Shown: one piece after another, positions 32,894 through 41,220 of the stretch
Layout: each line of letters starts with the position of its first letter
Position numbering within the stretch: position 1 is the first letter of the stretch
Assembly: GCA_947500005.1 (NCBI GenBank)
Contig: CANMQJ010000019.1
Coordinates: forward strand, 39,610-103,609
DNA from: an uncultured Paracoccaceae bacterium
GTDB taxonomy: Bacteria > Pseudomonadota > Alphaproteobacteria > Rhodobacterales > Rhodobacteraceae
Length of the DNA stretch: 64,000 nt
Direction of reading: 5' to 3'
Made by a program: the position numbers and the translations under genes
The notes under the pieces: generated by a model
Told to the model about the DNA's origin: nothing
Database searches by the model: none
The model's input: the letters and a program-made list of their open reading frames with translations, nothing else

Positions 32894-33235
32894 ATGAGCA
32901 AGCGCGACGAACTTATCGGAAAATACGCCGATGACCTGAGGCAGAAGTGCGGTTTGGAACCTGATATGGATCTGTTGAGGAAGGTCACGATCGGCTGTGG
33001 GCCATCAATCTACAATGACGACTCCTCGACTGTCGCGGCCAGCCAGCCCGGAGAGTTGGAGACCGTCAAGAACAATTTCCTGATCAAGAAACTTGGCCTT
33101 TCCGACGGCCCTGAGCTCATGGAAGGGATCGAAAAGGCCGTGGAGACCTATGGACGGTCCGAGCGCAACAAGTACCGCGCGGTCATGTACTACCTTCTCA
33201 CCAAGCATTTCGGAAAGGAATCGGTTTACGGCTGA
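32894..33235 (+). CDS. DUF2853 family protein
   Basis: A 113-residue cytoplasmic protein with the DUF2853 pattern: start MSKRDELIGKYADDL, the central TIGCGPSIYNDD stretch near residue 35, ELETVKNNFLIKKLGL, and the C-terminal NKYRAVMYYLLTKHFGK. The family is small, helical and of unknown function, widespread in marine alphaproteobacteria. ATG 32894 has GGAGAAGGGA upstream; the frame is open for 13 codons more without conservation. A weak promoter-like TTGAAG with TAGTCT 16 bases on lies near 32803. It is monocistronic. Confidence 0.88.
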   Translation: MSKRDELIGKYADDLRQKCGLEPDMDLLRKVTIGCGPSIYNDDSSTVAASQPGELETVKNNFLIKKLGLSDGPELMEGIEKAVETYGRSERNKYRAVMYYLLTKHFGKESVYG

Positions 33236-33289
33236 TGCTCAACATCCCGGCGCTCGCCCTGCGGCGGGCGGTCGGCATTTGAGGTACAT

Positions 33290-33443
33290 TCTAAAAGCTT
33301 TGGCTTTGCCGCGACCCCTGCGGTCGGCTACAACAAAGGCAGAGACCAGGATGGTCGGGACCTTTTGCATAACGCGTGTGGTGAGTAGGGAGCACGCGGG
33401 GTGGGGGAAGGTTCCGGCTAATCCGGAGCCTTCCCCGTTTTTT
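33290..33443 (+). ncRNA. candidate small RNA ending in a very strong terminator
   Basis: Between the DUF2853 stop and the EVE gene lie about 250 bases with no convincing reading frame but dense structure. There is a bulged hairpin around 33309-33330 (GCCGCGACC with GGTCGGC). A second hairpin, CGCGTG (33373-33378) with CACGCG (33393-33398), has a purine-rich loop. The third is the terminator at 33404-33443. The region could be the DUF2853 3' UTR, but the distance (170 bases) and extra hairpins suggest a separate RNA. No known class (6S, SRP, tmRNA, RNase P) was recognised; the 5' end is a guess. Confidence 0.35.
33404..33443 (+). terminator. 14-bp-stem terminator
   Basis: GGGGAAGGTTCCGG pairs with CCGGAGCCTTCCCC around a 5-base loop, with one G-T wobble, then G and six T residues. 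It is among the strongest intrinsic terminators in the window. Confidence 0.93.
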
Positions 33444-33486
33444 GCAGCATTTCAAGCGGCACAGGCCTCAGGATGGCTGCCCGGTG

Positions 33487-33909
33487 TCATTCCGGGTCGG
33501 TCTCGCCCATCTGGCAGATTCTAAGCCATTCCGCCTCGGTCACCGGCTGAACCGAGAGCCGCGAATTTCTGAGGAGAACCATCTCGGAAAGGGTTTCCTC
33601 GGCCTTGATGTCATCCAGCGTGACCGGGCTGGCGAAGGGGCGCACAGCCTTGACATCGACACATTCCCAGCGGTCATCCTCGGTGGTGCTGTCGGGATGC
33701 GCCTCTTTGCATATCTCCACGATGCCGACGACGGCCTTTTCCTTCTGAGAGTGGTAGAAAAATCCACGCTCGCCGAGCTTCATCTCGCGCATGAAGTTTC
33801 GCGCCTGGTAGTTGCGGACCCCGTCCCATTCTTCGCCGACCTCCCCTTTGGCCACCTGGTCAGACCAGCCCCAGACCGATGGTTCGGACTTGAAAAGCCA
33901 ATACCCCAT
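33487..33909 (-). CDS. EVE-domain (PUA-like) protein
   Basis: A 140-residue EVE protein starting MGYWLFKSEPSVWGWSDQ, the family's N-terminal signature, followed by WDGVRNYQARNFMREM and GFFYHSQKEKAVVGIVEI. EVE domains resemble PUA and YTH folds and are thought to read modified bases in RNA or DNA; the ligand here is unknown. ATG 33909 overlaps the stop of the YciI gene by one base (TGATG). The C-terminal part ends in a conserved ELLRNSRLSVQPV-like stretch. Confidence 0.88.
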   Translation of the reverse strand: MGYWLFKSEPSVWGWSDQVAKGEVGEEWDGVRNYQARNFMREMKLGERGFFYHSQKEKAVVGIVEICKEAHPDSTTEDDRWECVDVKAVRPFASPVTLDDIKAEETLSEMVLLRNSRLSVQPVTEAEWLRICQMGETDPE

Positions 33910-34178
33910 CAACCGATCACCTTTTTCCACGGGATCAGCTCAACCTGCTCAAAAAGTCCCGCCTTTGCATAGGGGTCACCTGCGGCCCAAGCCTGGGCCT
34001 CGTCCATATCGTTCACGTCGAGTATGACCAGCGAGCCGATCATATCCTCACCATCCAGCAGCGGCCCGGCCTGAAAGACCTTTCCGGTCTCTTCGATATA
34101 AGCCAGATGCGCGGCCCTGTTGTCCTTACGGGTCTGTAGTGCGCCGGGCTTGTCGCGGGCGATCAGGGCGATCAGCAT
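33909..34178 (-). CDS. YciI family protein
   Basis: An 89-residue ferredoxin-like-fold protein: MLIALIARDKPGALQTRKDN, a central His (HLAYIEE), and the pattern GPLLDGEDMIGSLVILDV, with the GDPYAKAGLFEQVEL stretch near the end. These match YciI proteins, which carry a conserved His/Asp pair and are sometimes fused to enzymes; the function is not established. AAGGAGG lies just before the ATG, within the end of gpsA. It is part of the tsaD-gpsA-yciI-EVE minus-strand operon. Confidence 0.9.
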   Translation of the reverse strand: MLIALIARDKPGALQTRKDNRAAHLAYIEETGKVFQAGPLLDGEDMIGSLVILDVNDMDEAQAWAAGDPYAKAGLFEQVELIPWKKVIG

Positions 34179-34179
34179 G

Positions 34180-35142
34180 TCATTCCTCCTTGAGCGGTCG
34201 CGCGAGAAGGTGCGCAAGTGCTTCTTGCGGTGTCAAGCGGCGATCCACCAACGCATTGACGCACGCGGTGATGGGCATATCCAGGTCCAGATCCCTTGCC
34301 ACAGCGTCCACCGCACGGGCCGTGGCGACCCCTTCCACCGTGACCGAGGGATCGAACCCTTCGCCGCGGCCCAAGCTCAAGCCAAGCCGATAGTTGCGCG
34401 ACTGCTCTGACGTGCAGGTCAGCGCAAGGTCGCCGAACCCGCTCAATCCCGCCATCGTCTCGGCCTCGGCGCCCCGCGCCAAGGCCATGCGCTGCATCTC
34501 GGCATAGCCGCGCGTCATCAGTGCGGCCCTCGCGCTTTCACCCATCTCGGCACCCATCGCCGTCCCGCAGGCTATCGCCACGACGTTCTTGAGCGCGCCG
34601 CCCAACTCGGCGCCAACGGTGTCGGTGCTTCTGTAGAGCCTGAGATTTCTTGTGGTCAGATCATGTTGCAATTCCGCAGCACACCCGGCGTCGGCACAGG
34701 CCAGCGTCAGCGCCGTCGGCAAGCCCCGCGCGATGTTATGAGCAAAACTCGGCCCTGTCAACAATGCGAGTCGGGCGTCCGGCACGACCTCGTGCATCAC
34801 CGACACCGGCCCAAGGCCGGTCTCAAGTTCGATACCCTTGCAGCAGGCCACAAGGATCTTGTCGCCAAGCCGGTGCCCAAAAACCTCAAGCACGCCGCGC
34901 AATTTCTGCATCGGCACGGCGAGCAGGACTATCCGCGATTTCATGGAAACTTCGAAATCAGCCGTTGGGACCAGTGCCTTTGGAAGATCCACCCCTGGCA
35001 GGCGCGATTCGTTTCGCCCGGTCTCCTGCATCCGCGCGACCTGCTCTCCGGACCGTGCCCAAAGTGTAACCGGGCCGTTGTCGGCAAGCGAAACCGCGAG
35101 TGCCGTGCCGAACGCGCCCGCGCCCAGAACCGTGATGCTCAT
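34180..35142 (-). CDS. gpsA: glycerol-3-phosphate dehydrogenase [NAD(P)+]
   Basis: A 320-residue cytoplasmic enzyme making sn-glycerol-3-phosphate from dihydroxyacetone phosphate for phospholipid synthesis. The Rossmann motif GAGAFGTA is at residues 7-14, the catalytic Lys is in GALKNVVAIACG near residue 185, and GFGDLALTCTSEQSRN near residue 230 is the substrate-site signature. It overlaps tsaD by 4 nt (ATGA). Length matches the family. Confidence 0.96.
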   Translation of the reverse strand: MSITVLGAGAFGTALAVSLADNGPVTLWARSGEQVARMQETGRNESRLPGVDLPKALVPTADFEVSMKSRIVLLAVPMQKLRGVLEVFGHRLGDKILVACCKGIELETGLGPVSVMHEVVPDARLALLTGPSFAHNIARGLPTALTLACADAGCAAELQHDLTTRNLRLYRSTDTVGAELGGALKNVVAIACGTAMGAEMGESARAALMTRGYAEMQRMALARGAEAETMAGLSGFGDLALTCTSEQSRNYRLGLSLGRGEGFDPSVTVEGVATARAVDAVARDLDLDMPITACVNALVDRRLTPQEALAHLLARPLKEE

Positions 35143-36236
35143 GCCTTTGCCCCTTTCTTGCCACTGCCCAACAGGGACGGGCTTTGCCGATCCAGCGGCC
35201 AGCGCGGTCGCGCGCTCAGGTCCATTCCATCCCGCTCGCCTGCGCGAAACCTTTCCAGACCGGCATAGGCGATCATCGCGGCATTGTCGGTGCAGAGCGA
35301 AAGGGGTGGCGCGACGAAGCGTGCGCCGAATTCTGCGGCCACCTCTTCGAGGGCAGTCCTAATCCTGCCGTTTGCAGCAACTCCACCGGCGACCGCGATG
35401 ACAGGGGTGGCGGGGTGGCACGCCATGTATTCCGCAAGCGCCCGTCTGCTCTTAACTGCCAGCACATCGCTCACCGCCTGTTGGAACCCTGCACAAAGAT
35501 CCGCCCGATCCTGCCGGGTCAGGCCGCCTTGCTCGGCCACCAAGCGGTCGCGCTGGCGCATCAAGGCGGTCTTGAGCCCGGAAAAGGAAAGGTTGCAATC
35601 GGGTCGGTCCAATAGCGGACGGGGAAAGGCGAACCGTTTGGCGTCGCCACCCTGCGCCTCTGTTTCGACCGAGGGTCCGCCGGGTTGCGGCAGCCCCAGA
35701 AGGCGCGCGGTCTTGTCGAAAGCTTCGCCCGGAGCATCGTCTATGGTGCCGCCGAGGCGCGAGAACTCGTCAGGGCCCAGCACCAGCAAGAACTGGCAAT
35801 GACCCCCCGAGACCAGCAGCATGAGATAAGGAAACCCGATCCCGTCGGTGAGCCTGGGCGTCAGTGCGTGACCGGCAAGATGATTCACGCCGATTAGCGG
35901 AAGCCCGGTCGCCGCGGCCAAACCCTTGGCGCACATTACCCCGGACAGGACACCGCCGATCAGGCCGGGGCCCGCTGTGACAGCTATCGCATCCAGGTCG
36001 TCCAAGCGGATATCGGCGGTCTGCAACGCATCGACAATGCAAAGATCCAGCTTCTCGGCATGGGCGCGTGCCGCAATTTCAGGAACGACCCCTCCAAAAC
36101 TGGCATGAAGATCGGTCTGCCCGAACACCACTGACGACAAGATCTCGGCCTTTCCGTTCCCGGTTTGACGCAGCACGGCTGCGGCCGTGTCGTCGCAGCT
36201 GCTTTCGATGCCCAGGATGGTTAAGGTTTGCGCCAT
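35139..36236 (-). CDS. tsaD: tRNA threonylcarbamoyladenosine transferase TsaD
   Basis: A 365-residue ASKHA-fold enzyme that transfers threonylcarbamoyl to A37 of ANN-decoding tRNAs. It has GIESSCDDTAAAV at the N-terminus, the metal motif HLAGH (His119, His123), and LVSGGHCQFL. The C-terminal VAGGVAANGRIR and SLCTDNAAMIAYAG complete the family pattern. The start at 36236 follows family length; the frame extends upstream to 36869 through the divergent hemD gene and is not coding there. tsaE at 24 kb is its partner. Confidence 0.96.
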   Translation of the reverse strand: MAQTLTILGIESSCDDTAAAVLRQTGNGKAEILSSVVFGQTDLHASFGGVVPEIAARAHAEKLDLCIVDALQTADIRLDDLDAIAVTAGPGLIGGVLSGVMCAKGLAAATGLPLIGVNHLAGHALTPRLTDGIGFPYLMLLVSGGHCQFLLVLGPDEFSRLGGTIDDAPGEAFDKTARLLGLPQPGGPSVETEAQGGDAKRFAFPRPLLDRPDCNLSFSGLKTALMRQRDRLVAEQGGLTRQDRADLCAGFQQAVSDVLAVKSRRALAEYMACHPATPVIAVAGGVAANGRIRTALEEVAAEFGARFVAPPLSLCTDNAAMIAYAGLERFRAGERDGMDLSARPRWPLDRQSPSLLGSGKKGAKA

Positions 36237-36323
36237 GGCCTCTAGCCGTTGCATGATGTCACTGTCAGCGCGTAGCACTGTGCGCGACCGCGAACAATCC
36301 CACGGACCGAGGCCCGGCTGCCA

Positions 36324-37037
36324 TTGAACCTGTTGATGACCCGACCAAAGGCCGCGTCCGAGCGGTTTGTGGCCCAGCTGCCGGATGACGTTCGTAGCTG
36401 CTTGCAACCAATCTATTCTCCGTTGCTCGACCTTCAACCGACTGACACGTCTATAGACCTGCAAGACACCCGGGGCCTGATCTTTACCTCGATGAACGGT
36501 GTAAACGTCGCTGCCCGCCAGCTTGAGGGGCGCGACCTGCCCGCGTTCTGCGTTGGCGTGGCGACCACCCAAGCCGCGCGGAAGGCGGGTTGGGATGCCC
36601 GATTTGCCGGCGAAAGCTCGGAAGTCTTGATTGCGAGTCTCCTGAACGAACGCCCCGTATCGCCCTTGCTGCATCTGCGCGGCGAATACAGCCGGGGACG
36701 TCTGGCGGAGACGCTGACTCGCCTTGGTTTGTTGGTTCGGGAGGCAGTAATCTATCAACAACGGCTCTTGCCCTTCACCGAAGAAGCACTTGCCACTCTT
36801 GCCGGTGAAACACCGGTATTGGCGCCGCTGTTCTCGCCGCGGACCGCGCGACAATTTGCCGACCTGCATAGAGGCCGGGCGCCATTATGGCTTGCCGCGT
36901 TGAGCGAGGCGGTCGCGAAACCGCTTGAATCCTTGCCATTCGAGCGTCTTAAGATCGCGAAGAGACCCGAGTCCGAGGCCATGGCCCGTACGATCGAGAA
37001 GATCGTGCGCCGCGCCAATCGGGTTGAGGGGAATTGA
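36324..37037 (+). CDS. hemD: uroporphyrinogen-III synthase
   Basis: A 237-residue enzyme that closes hydroxymethylbilane to uroporphyrinogen III. The family is poorly conserved, but the N-terminal LLMTRPKAASERF, the LIFTSMNGVNV stretch near residue 50, and the C-terminal VLAPLFSPRTARQF motif fit. I place the start at TTG 36324 because the first beta strand (NLLMTRP) is needed for the fold; ATG 36336 would remove it. It heads the hemD-hemX-hemY set on the plus strand, divergent from tsaD (87-base gap). Confidence 0.85.
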   Translation: MNLLMTRPKAASERFVAQLPDDVRSCLQPIYSPLLDLQPTDTSIDLQDTRGLIFTSMNGVNVAARQLEGRDLPAFCVGVATTQAARKAGWDARFAGESSEVLIASLLNERPVSPLLHLRGEYSRGRLAETLTRLGLLVREAVIYQQRLLPFTEEALATLAGETPVLAPLFSPRTARQFADLHRGRAPLWLAALSEAVAKPLESLPFERLKIAKRPESEAMARTIEKIVRRANRVEGN

Positions 37038-37102
37038 CCTGCGGACTACTGTTTACCCACGTCTTGAATTGAAAAGTTCCAGAATCGAAAGGGATCGCAC
37101 CG

Positions 37103-38431
37103 GTGGCTGACAAGAAAGACAAGGATCTGGACCAAAGTGCCAATCCCGAACCGGAAACGATCGAGGGCGGCGTCGAAGAGAATGACACGCCGCTTGAAGA
37201 CACCGAGGGCAAGCAGGACCCCGAAGTGGTGCTGAACGCCGACGACACCCTTGATGCCGGAACCGAAGACAAGGCGTTCGAGACAGCAACCGAAGACGCA
37301 GATGCCCAAGCGGCCGCCGAGGACCCCGATCCACGCACTGAAAACGAGCGTCAGGACGAAGTTGACGACTCCGCCATTACTGAATCGACTCCTCCACCAG
37401 TGCCACTGCCCAAGGAAACCGTGGTTGTCGAGAAACGGAGCGGGTTCTTTCCTGCTCTGATCGGCGGGATCATCGCCGCATGTCTTGGGTTCTTCGCGGG
37501 CAAGTCCCAAGTCATCGACCCCTATCTTCCAGAGGCGTGGCGCGGCGCCCAGAACGGCGAGGTGGTTGCCAGTCTCGAAAGCCGCGTCGCCGAGCAGGGC
37601 GAAAGGATAACGGAACTGAGCGAGGCGGTTGCGGGTTTTGCGGTTCCCGATACGTCGGCTCTTGAGGGCCAGGTATCGGATCTCTCTTCCTCGCTCGGAG
37701 GCCTGCCGGGCCAGATGCAGGCGCAGGGCGAGCAACTTTCGACACTCGGAGACAGCGTGGCTCAGTTGGAATCCCGTCTGTCAGAGCTTGAGAAGCGTCC
37801 GATCTCCGAAGGCATCTCCGAGGATGCGATAGCGGCCTACGAAGCCGAGATAGACAAGCTGCGCGAGAGCATCACCAACCAGCGCAGCGAGGTTGAGGCA
37901 ATGGTGGAGGAAGCCCGCCAGATGGAAGTGAAGGCTGCGGCAGACGCGCAGGCCGCGGCCAATCGCGCCACGGCGGCCCGTCTTCGCGAACAGGTTTCAT
38001 CAGGTGCCGCTTATGCCGGGAGGCTGGATGAATTGCGGTCTGCCGGGGTTGAAATCCCCGAGCCCTTGGCGGCCCATGCCCAAGAGGGAATCGCGACAAT
38101 GGCCGTGCTTCGCGATGCCTGGAATCCGGCTGCTCGGGACGCTTTGGCCACGGCCCGAGAAGCCGACAGGGGAACGGGGTTCCGTGCCTTTCTCGAGCGC
38201 CAGACCGGGGCGCGTTCGGTCGTCCCGCGTGAAGGGGACGACCCGGACGCCGTTCTCTCCCGGGCACAGGCGCACCTGACTCGAGGGGATGTGCAGATGG
38301 CGCTCGACCAGCTTGACGCGCTTCCCGAACCCGCGCAGGAGGCACTCTCGGACTGGACCTCTATGGCCCGCACGCGCCTCGAAACCGTGGCCGCCGCAGA
38401 TGCGCTGGTCCAACGCCTGAACTCGAACTGA
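37103..38431 (+). CDS. HemX/mitofilin-related membrane protein
   Basis: A 442-residue protein beginning with a GTG codon. The first 110 residues are very acidic and disordered (many Glu, Asp and Pro). One membrane segment (FFPALIGGIIAACLGFFAG, about residues 113-131) follows. The rest is a long periplasmic coiled coil (about 150-300) and a C-terminal helical region. This is the layout of the alphaproteobacterial COG4223 family, related to mitochondrial Mic60 and to HemX. Its position between hemD and hemY is conserved. In purple bacteria such Mic60-like proteins help shape the inner membrane. Confidence 0.82.
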   Translation: MADKKDKDLDQSANPEPETIEGGVEENDTPLEDTEGKQDPEVVLNADDTLDAGTEDKAFETATEDADAQAAAEDPDPRTENERQDEVDDSAITESTPPPVPLPKETVVVEKRSGFFPALIGGIIAACLGFFAGKSQVIDPYLPEAWRGAQNGEVVASLESRVAEQGERITELSEAVAGFAVPDTSALEGQVSDLSSSLGGLPGQMQAQGEQLSTLGDSVAQLESRLSELEKRPISEGISEDAIAAYEAEIDKLRESITNQRSEVEAMVEEARQMEVKAAADAQAAANRATAARLREQVSSGAAYAGRLDELRSAGVEIPEPLAAHAQEGIATMAVLRDAWNPAARDALATAREADRGTGFRAFLERQTGARSVVPREGDDPDAVLSRAQAHLTRGDVQMALDQLDALPEPAQEALSDWTSMARTRLETVAAADALVQRLNSN

Positions 38432-38441
38432 AGGACCGCAC

Positions 38442-40013
38442 ATGCTTTGGTCACTCCTCAAGATCCTTGTCTTTGTTGCGATCGTCGGCCTGCTGGCGTT
38501 GGGCGCGGCCTTCCTGTTGGAAACCAGCGGGGGCGTCCAGGTCACCGTTGCGGGGATGGAATACACGTTGGGTCCACTCCAGTCGGTCATCGCGTTCCTG
38601 GTGTTGGTGCTGGCGGTCTGGCTGTTCTTCAAGCTCTTCACGTTGCTGATCGCCACGCTGCATTTCCTCAACGGCGACGAGACCGCGCTTTCGCGTTATT
38701 TCGACCGAGGCCGCGAGCGCCGCGGTTACCAGGCGTTGGCCGACAGCTTCATGGCGCTTGCCTCGGGTGAAGGGCGCACCGCCATGTCCAAGGCGCACAA
38801 GGCAGAGAAACTGCTCAACAAGCCGGAATTGACGACGCTGCTCGTCGCCCAGGCAGCCGAGATGACGGGAGACACCAAAAAGGCGAGCGAAGCCTACAAG
38901 AAGCTGCTGTCCAGCAACGACACGCGTTTCGTTGGCACGCGCGGGATAATGAAACAGCGGCTGGCCGAAGGGGATGACGAAACCGCGCGCAAGCTGGCCG
39001 AGAAAGCCCTTACGATGCGCCCCCGACATGAAGAGACACAGGACATCCTTCTCAAGCTTCAGACCAGGGCGCAGGACTGGGCCGGCGCGCGTTCGACACT
39101 GACGGCCAAGCTGAAATCCGGAAACCTGCCGCGTGACGTTTACAAGCGGCGCGATGCCGTGCTGGCGCTCTCCGAGGCGAAGGAGGTTCTGAACGAGGCG
39201 AATACCGTCGAGGCGCAGGAGCGCGCGATCGAGGCCAACCGTCTCTCCCCTGATTTGGTGCCTGCCGCCGTGATGTCGGCTCGCGCGCACATGGCCAAGG
39301 GCAAGCCGCGCTATGCGACGCGCATCCTGCGCAAGGCGTGGGAGGCGCAGCCGCATCCCGATATCGCGCATGCCTTTGCCGAGATCGAACCGAACGAGAC
39401 ACCCCACGCGCGGATCAAGCGGTTCGGGGTGCTTGCGCGCATGCATCCTCAGAGCCCCGAGACACGCCTGATGATGGCCGAACTCAACATCGTAGCCGAA
39501 GATTTCCCTGAGGCCCGCCGCGCCCTCGGCGACCTGGTGGAATCGGGGGGCGACGCGCGGGTCTATACGCTCATGGCAGCGATCGAGCGGGGCGAAGGGT
39601 CCTCGGACGCGGTGGTGCAGGGTTGGCTTGCCAAGGCGCTCAACGCGCCGCGGGGTCCGCAATGGGTTTGCGACAACTGTCATCACATTCATGCTGATTG
39701 GCGCCCTGTCTGCGAGCATTGCAACAGCTTCGACACCCTCAGCTGGAGAACACCGGAAACGCCCGAGATCGCCTCGGCCACAGGCGTTGCGATGCTACCG
39801 CTTATCGTAGGCTCCGTTGGCCGTCCCGACCCCGTTTCGACAGCAGACCAGAGCGAAGAACTCTCGCGCTTCAAGGACGAAACGGTCGTTGACTTGGACC
39901 AGACGCAGGCCGATGAGAGCGATGTCGTGGCGCCGGGTGAGACGAGTTCGATGGCGCCTTCCGACTCCGTTGACGATGGAGAAAGAAGCGATACGACCCG
40001 GCCTTCATCGTGA
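38442..40013 (+). CDS. hemY: HemY-type tetratricopeptide membrane protein
   Basis: A 523-residue protein with two N-terminal membrane segments (about residues 4-24 and 40-60), then helical TPR-like repeats over about 85-390. Near residues 410-432 a CDNC...CEHC pair suggests a rubredoxin-like metal knuckle, as in LapB and alphaproteobacterial HemY. The last 80 residues are acidic, Ser/Thr-rich and probably disordered. Despite its name the protein is not an enzyme of known activity; a structural or assembly role in heme synthesis is proposed for the family. It starts 10 bases after the HemX-like gene. Confidence 0.85.
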   Translation: MLWSLLKILVFVAIVGLLALGAAFLLETSGGVQVTVAGMEYTLGPLQSVIAFLVLVLAVWLFFKLFTLLIATLHFLNGDETALSRYFDRGRERRGYQALADSFMALASGEGRTAMSKAHKAEKLLNKPELTTLLVAQAAEMTGDTKKASEAYKKLLSSNDTRFVGTRGIMKQRLAEGDDETARKLAEKALTMRPRHEETQDILLKLQTRAQDWAGARSTLTAKLKSGNLPRDVYKRRDAVLALSEAKEVLNEANTVEAQERAIEANRLSPDLVPAAVMSARAHMAKGKPRYATRILRKAWEAQPHPDIAHAFAEIEPNETPHARIKRFGVLARMHPQSPETRLMMAELNIVAEDFPEARRALGDLVESGGDARVYTLMAAIERGEGSSDAVVQGWLAKALNAPRGPQWVCDNCHHIHADWRPVCEHCNSFDTLSWRTPETPEIASATGVAMLPLIVGSVGRPDPVSTADQSEELSRFKDETVVDLDQTQADESDVVAPGETSSMAPSDSVDDGERSDTTRPSS

Positions 40014-40056
40014 CGTGAAGAGTCGGGCTTCATCTCTCCAATCCGAACGCCTTGCC

Positions 40057-41220
40057 ATGTCTGTGCCGGGAGTCTTTTCGCACCATCCGCAATTCCGCCT
40101 GCTGACCCCCGAGGCGCGCGGGATCCGGACCCTTATCGAGGGCGTCGGGCGTGCTGCGACAATCGTGACCTCTGTTTCGCAGGAGCCGCCGGTGCGTCTC
40201 CGATCTGAGGAGCGCCAATGGCTGCTGTGTCAGAGTTCGGGTAGCGAAGGCGCGCCCAAAACGATTCGGCGTACTCCGGAGAGCTGGATCGCCAGTTTCG
40301 AAATATCGGCCGGCCGGTTCCTGACCTCTTCCGCGGATATCTATGCGACGCTGGGGGCCCTGGGCCATTCGCTGACGCTCTACGCAACTCTGGAAGCACT
40401 CCATCTCGGTGCCGGACTTTGCGCGTTGGGCCACTTGGGTCCGAGATCCCAGGTTCGTGCGATAAAAGAGTTCGGGGCAACCGTACTCTATGCAACACCC
40501 GTGCAGCTGCGTTTGTTGCTGAGGGCCGCAAAGGTGGAGCGCGCTGGCAGGATCGGTCTTCGTCGTATCCTGGTCGGTGGGGGCAAGATGGATCCGGATC
40601 TGCGTAGGGAAGTGGAGGCTTTGGTCCCTGCTGCCGAGATTCGCGAGTTCTTCGGGGCAAGTGAAACCAGCTTCATCACCCTGTCGGACCAGGACACACC
40701 GCAGGGATCGGTCGGCCGTGCCTATCCCGGTGTGGAGTTGCAGGTCGACGCCGCGACGGGCAAAACCAGCGAGATCTGGGTGCGCAGCCCGTACCTCTTT
40801 GACGGTTACGCCGAGGGACAGGGCAGGGACACGCGATGGCGCGATGGGTTCCTAGGCATCGGCGAGATGGGGTGGCTGGATGCGAAGGGAAACCTGTTTC
40901 TCCGCGGCCGGAAAGGCCGGATGGTGACCGTCGCGGATCAGAACGTCTTTCCTGAGGAGATCGAGTTGGTGATTTCGGCTGCTTGCGGGGGGCGGAATTG
41001 CGTGGTGATCCCCGTCCCTGACCCTTTAAGGGGCAACGCGCTTCATTGTCTTGTGGAGAGATGTACTCCCCCCGTCGATGAACTGCGCCTTCTTGTGCGC
41101 CGGCGCCTTGGCCCGGCCTCCGTTCCGCGCGTGGTCAGAGCTGTTCCGGAATTGCCCCTCCTCGCGGCAGGAAAACCCGATCTGAAGGCCATAAGCGCTT
41201 TGATGGAGCAATCGGGGTGA
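40057..41220 (+). CDS. short AMP-binding acyl-CoA synthetase-like protein
   Basis: A 387-residue ANL-superfamily adenylating enzyme. Motifs present are the P-loop SSGSEGAPK (about residues 60-68), FGASETSF (A5), GWLDAKG, RGRKGRMVTVADQNVFPEEIE (split; hinge A8) and the A10 lysine in AAGKPDLKAI. The usual N-terminal 100 residues of acyl-CoA synthetases are missing, so it is shorter than typical members (about 480-550). ATG 40057 lacks a good ribosome site; GTG 40015 is an alternative adding 14 residues. It overlaps the thiolase gene by GTGA. The pair resembles B. subtilis yhfT-yhfS beside the BioY gene yhfU. Confidence 0.8.
   Translation: MSVPGVFSHHPQFRLLTPEARGIRTLIEGVGRAATIVTSVSQEPPVRLRSEERQWLLCQSSGSEGAPKTIRRTPESWIASFEISAGRFLTSSADIYATLGALGHSLTLYATLEALHLGAGLCALGHLGPRSQVRAIKEFGATVLYATPVQLRLLLRAAKVERAGRIGLRRILVGGGKMDPDLRREVEALVPAAEIREFFGASETSFITLSDQDTPQGSVGRAYPGVELQVDAATGKTSEIWVRSPYLFDGYAEGQGRDTRWRDGFLGIGEMGWLDAKGNLFLRGRKGRMVTVADQNVFPEEIELVISAACGGRNCVVIPVPDPLRGNALHCLVERCTPPVDELRLLVRRRLGPASVPRVVRAVPELPLLAAGKPDLKAISALMEQSG

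Noticed and set aside
33290..33443. 6S, SRP or tmRNA as identity of the structured region
   Set aside because: The hairpin layout and conserved sequences of those RNAs are not present.
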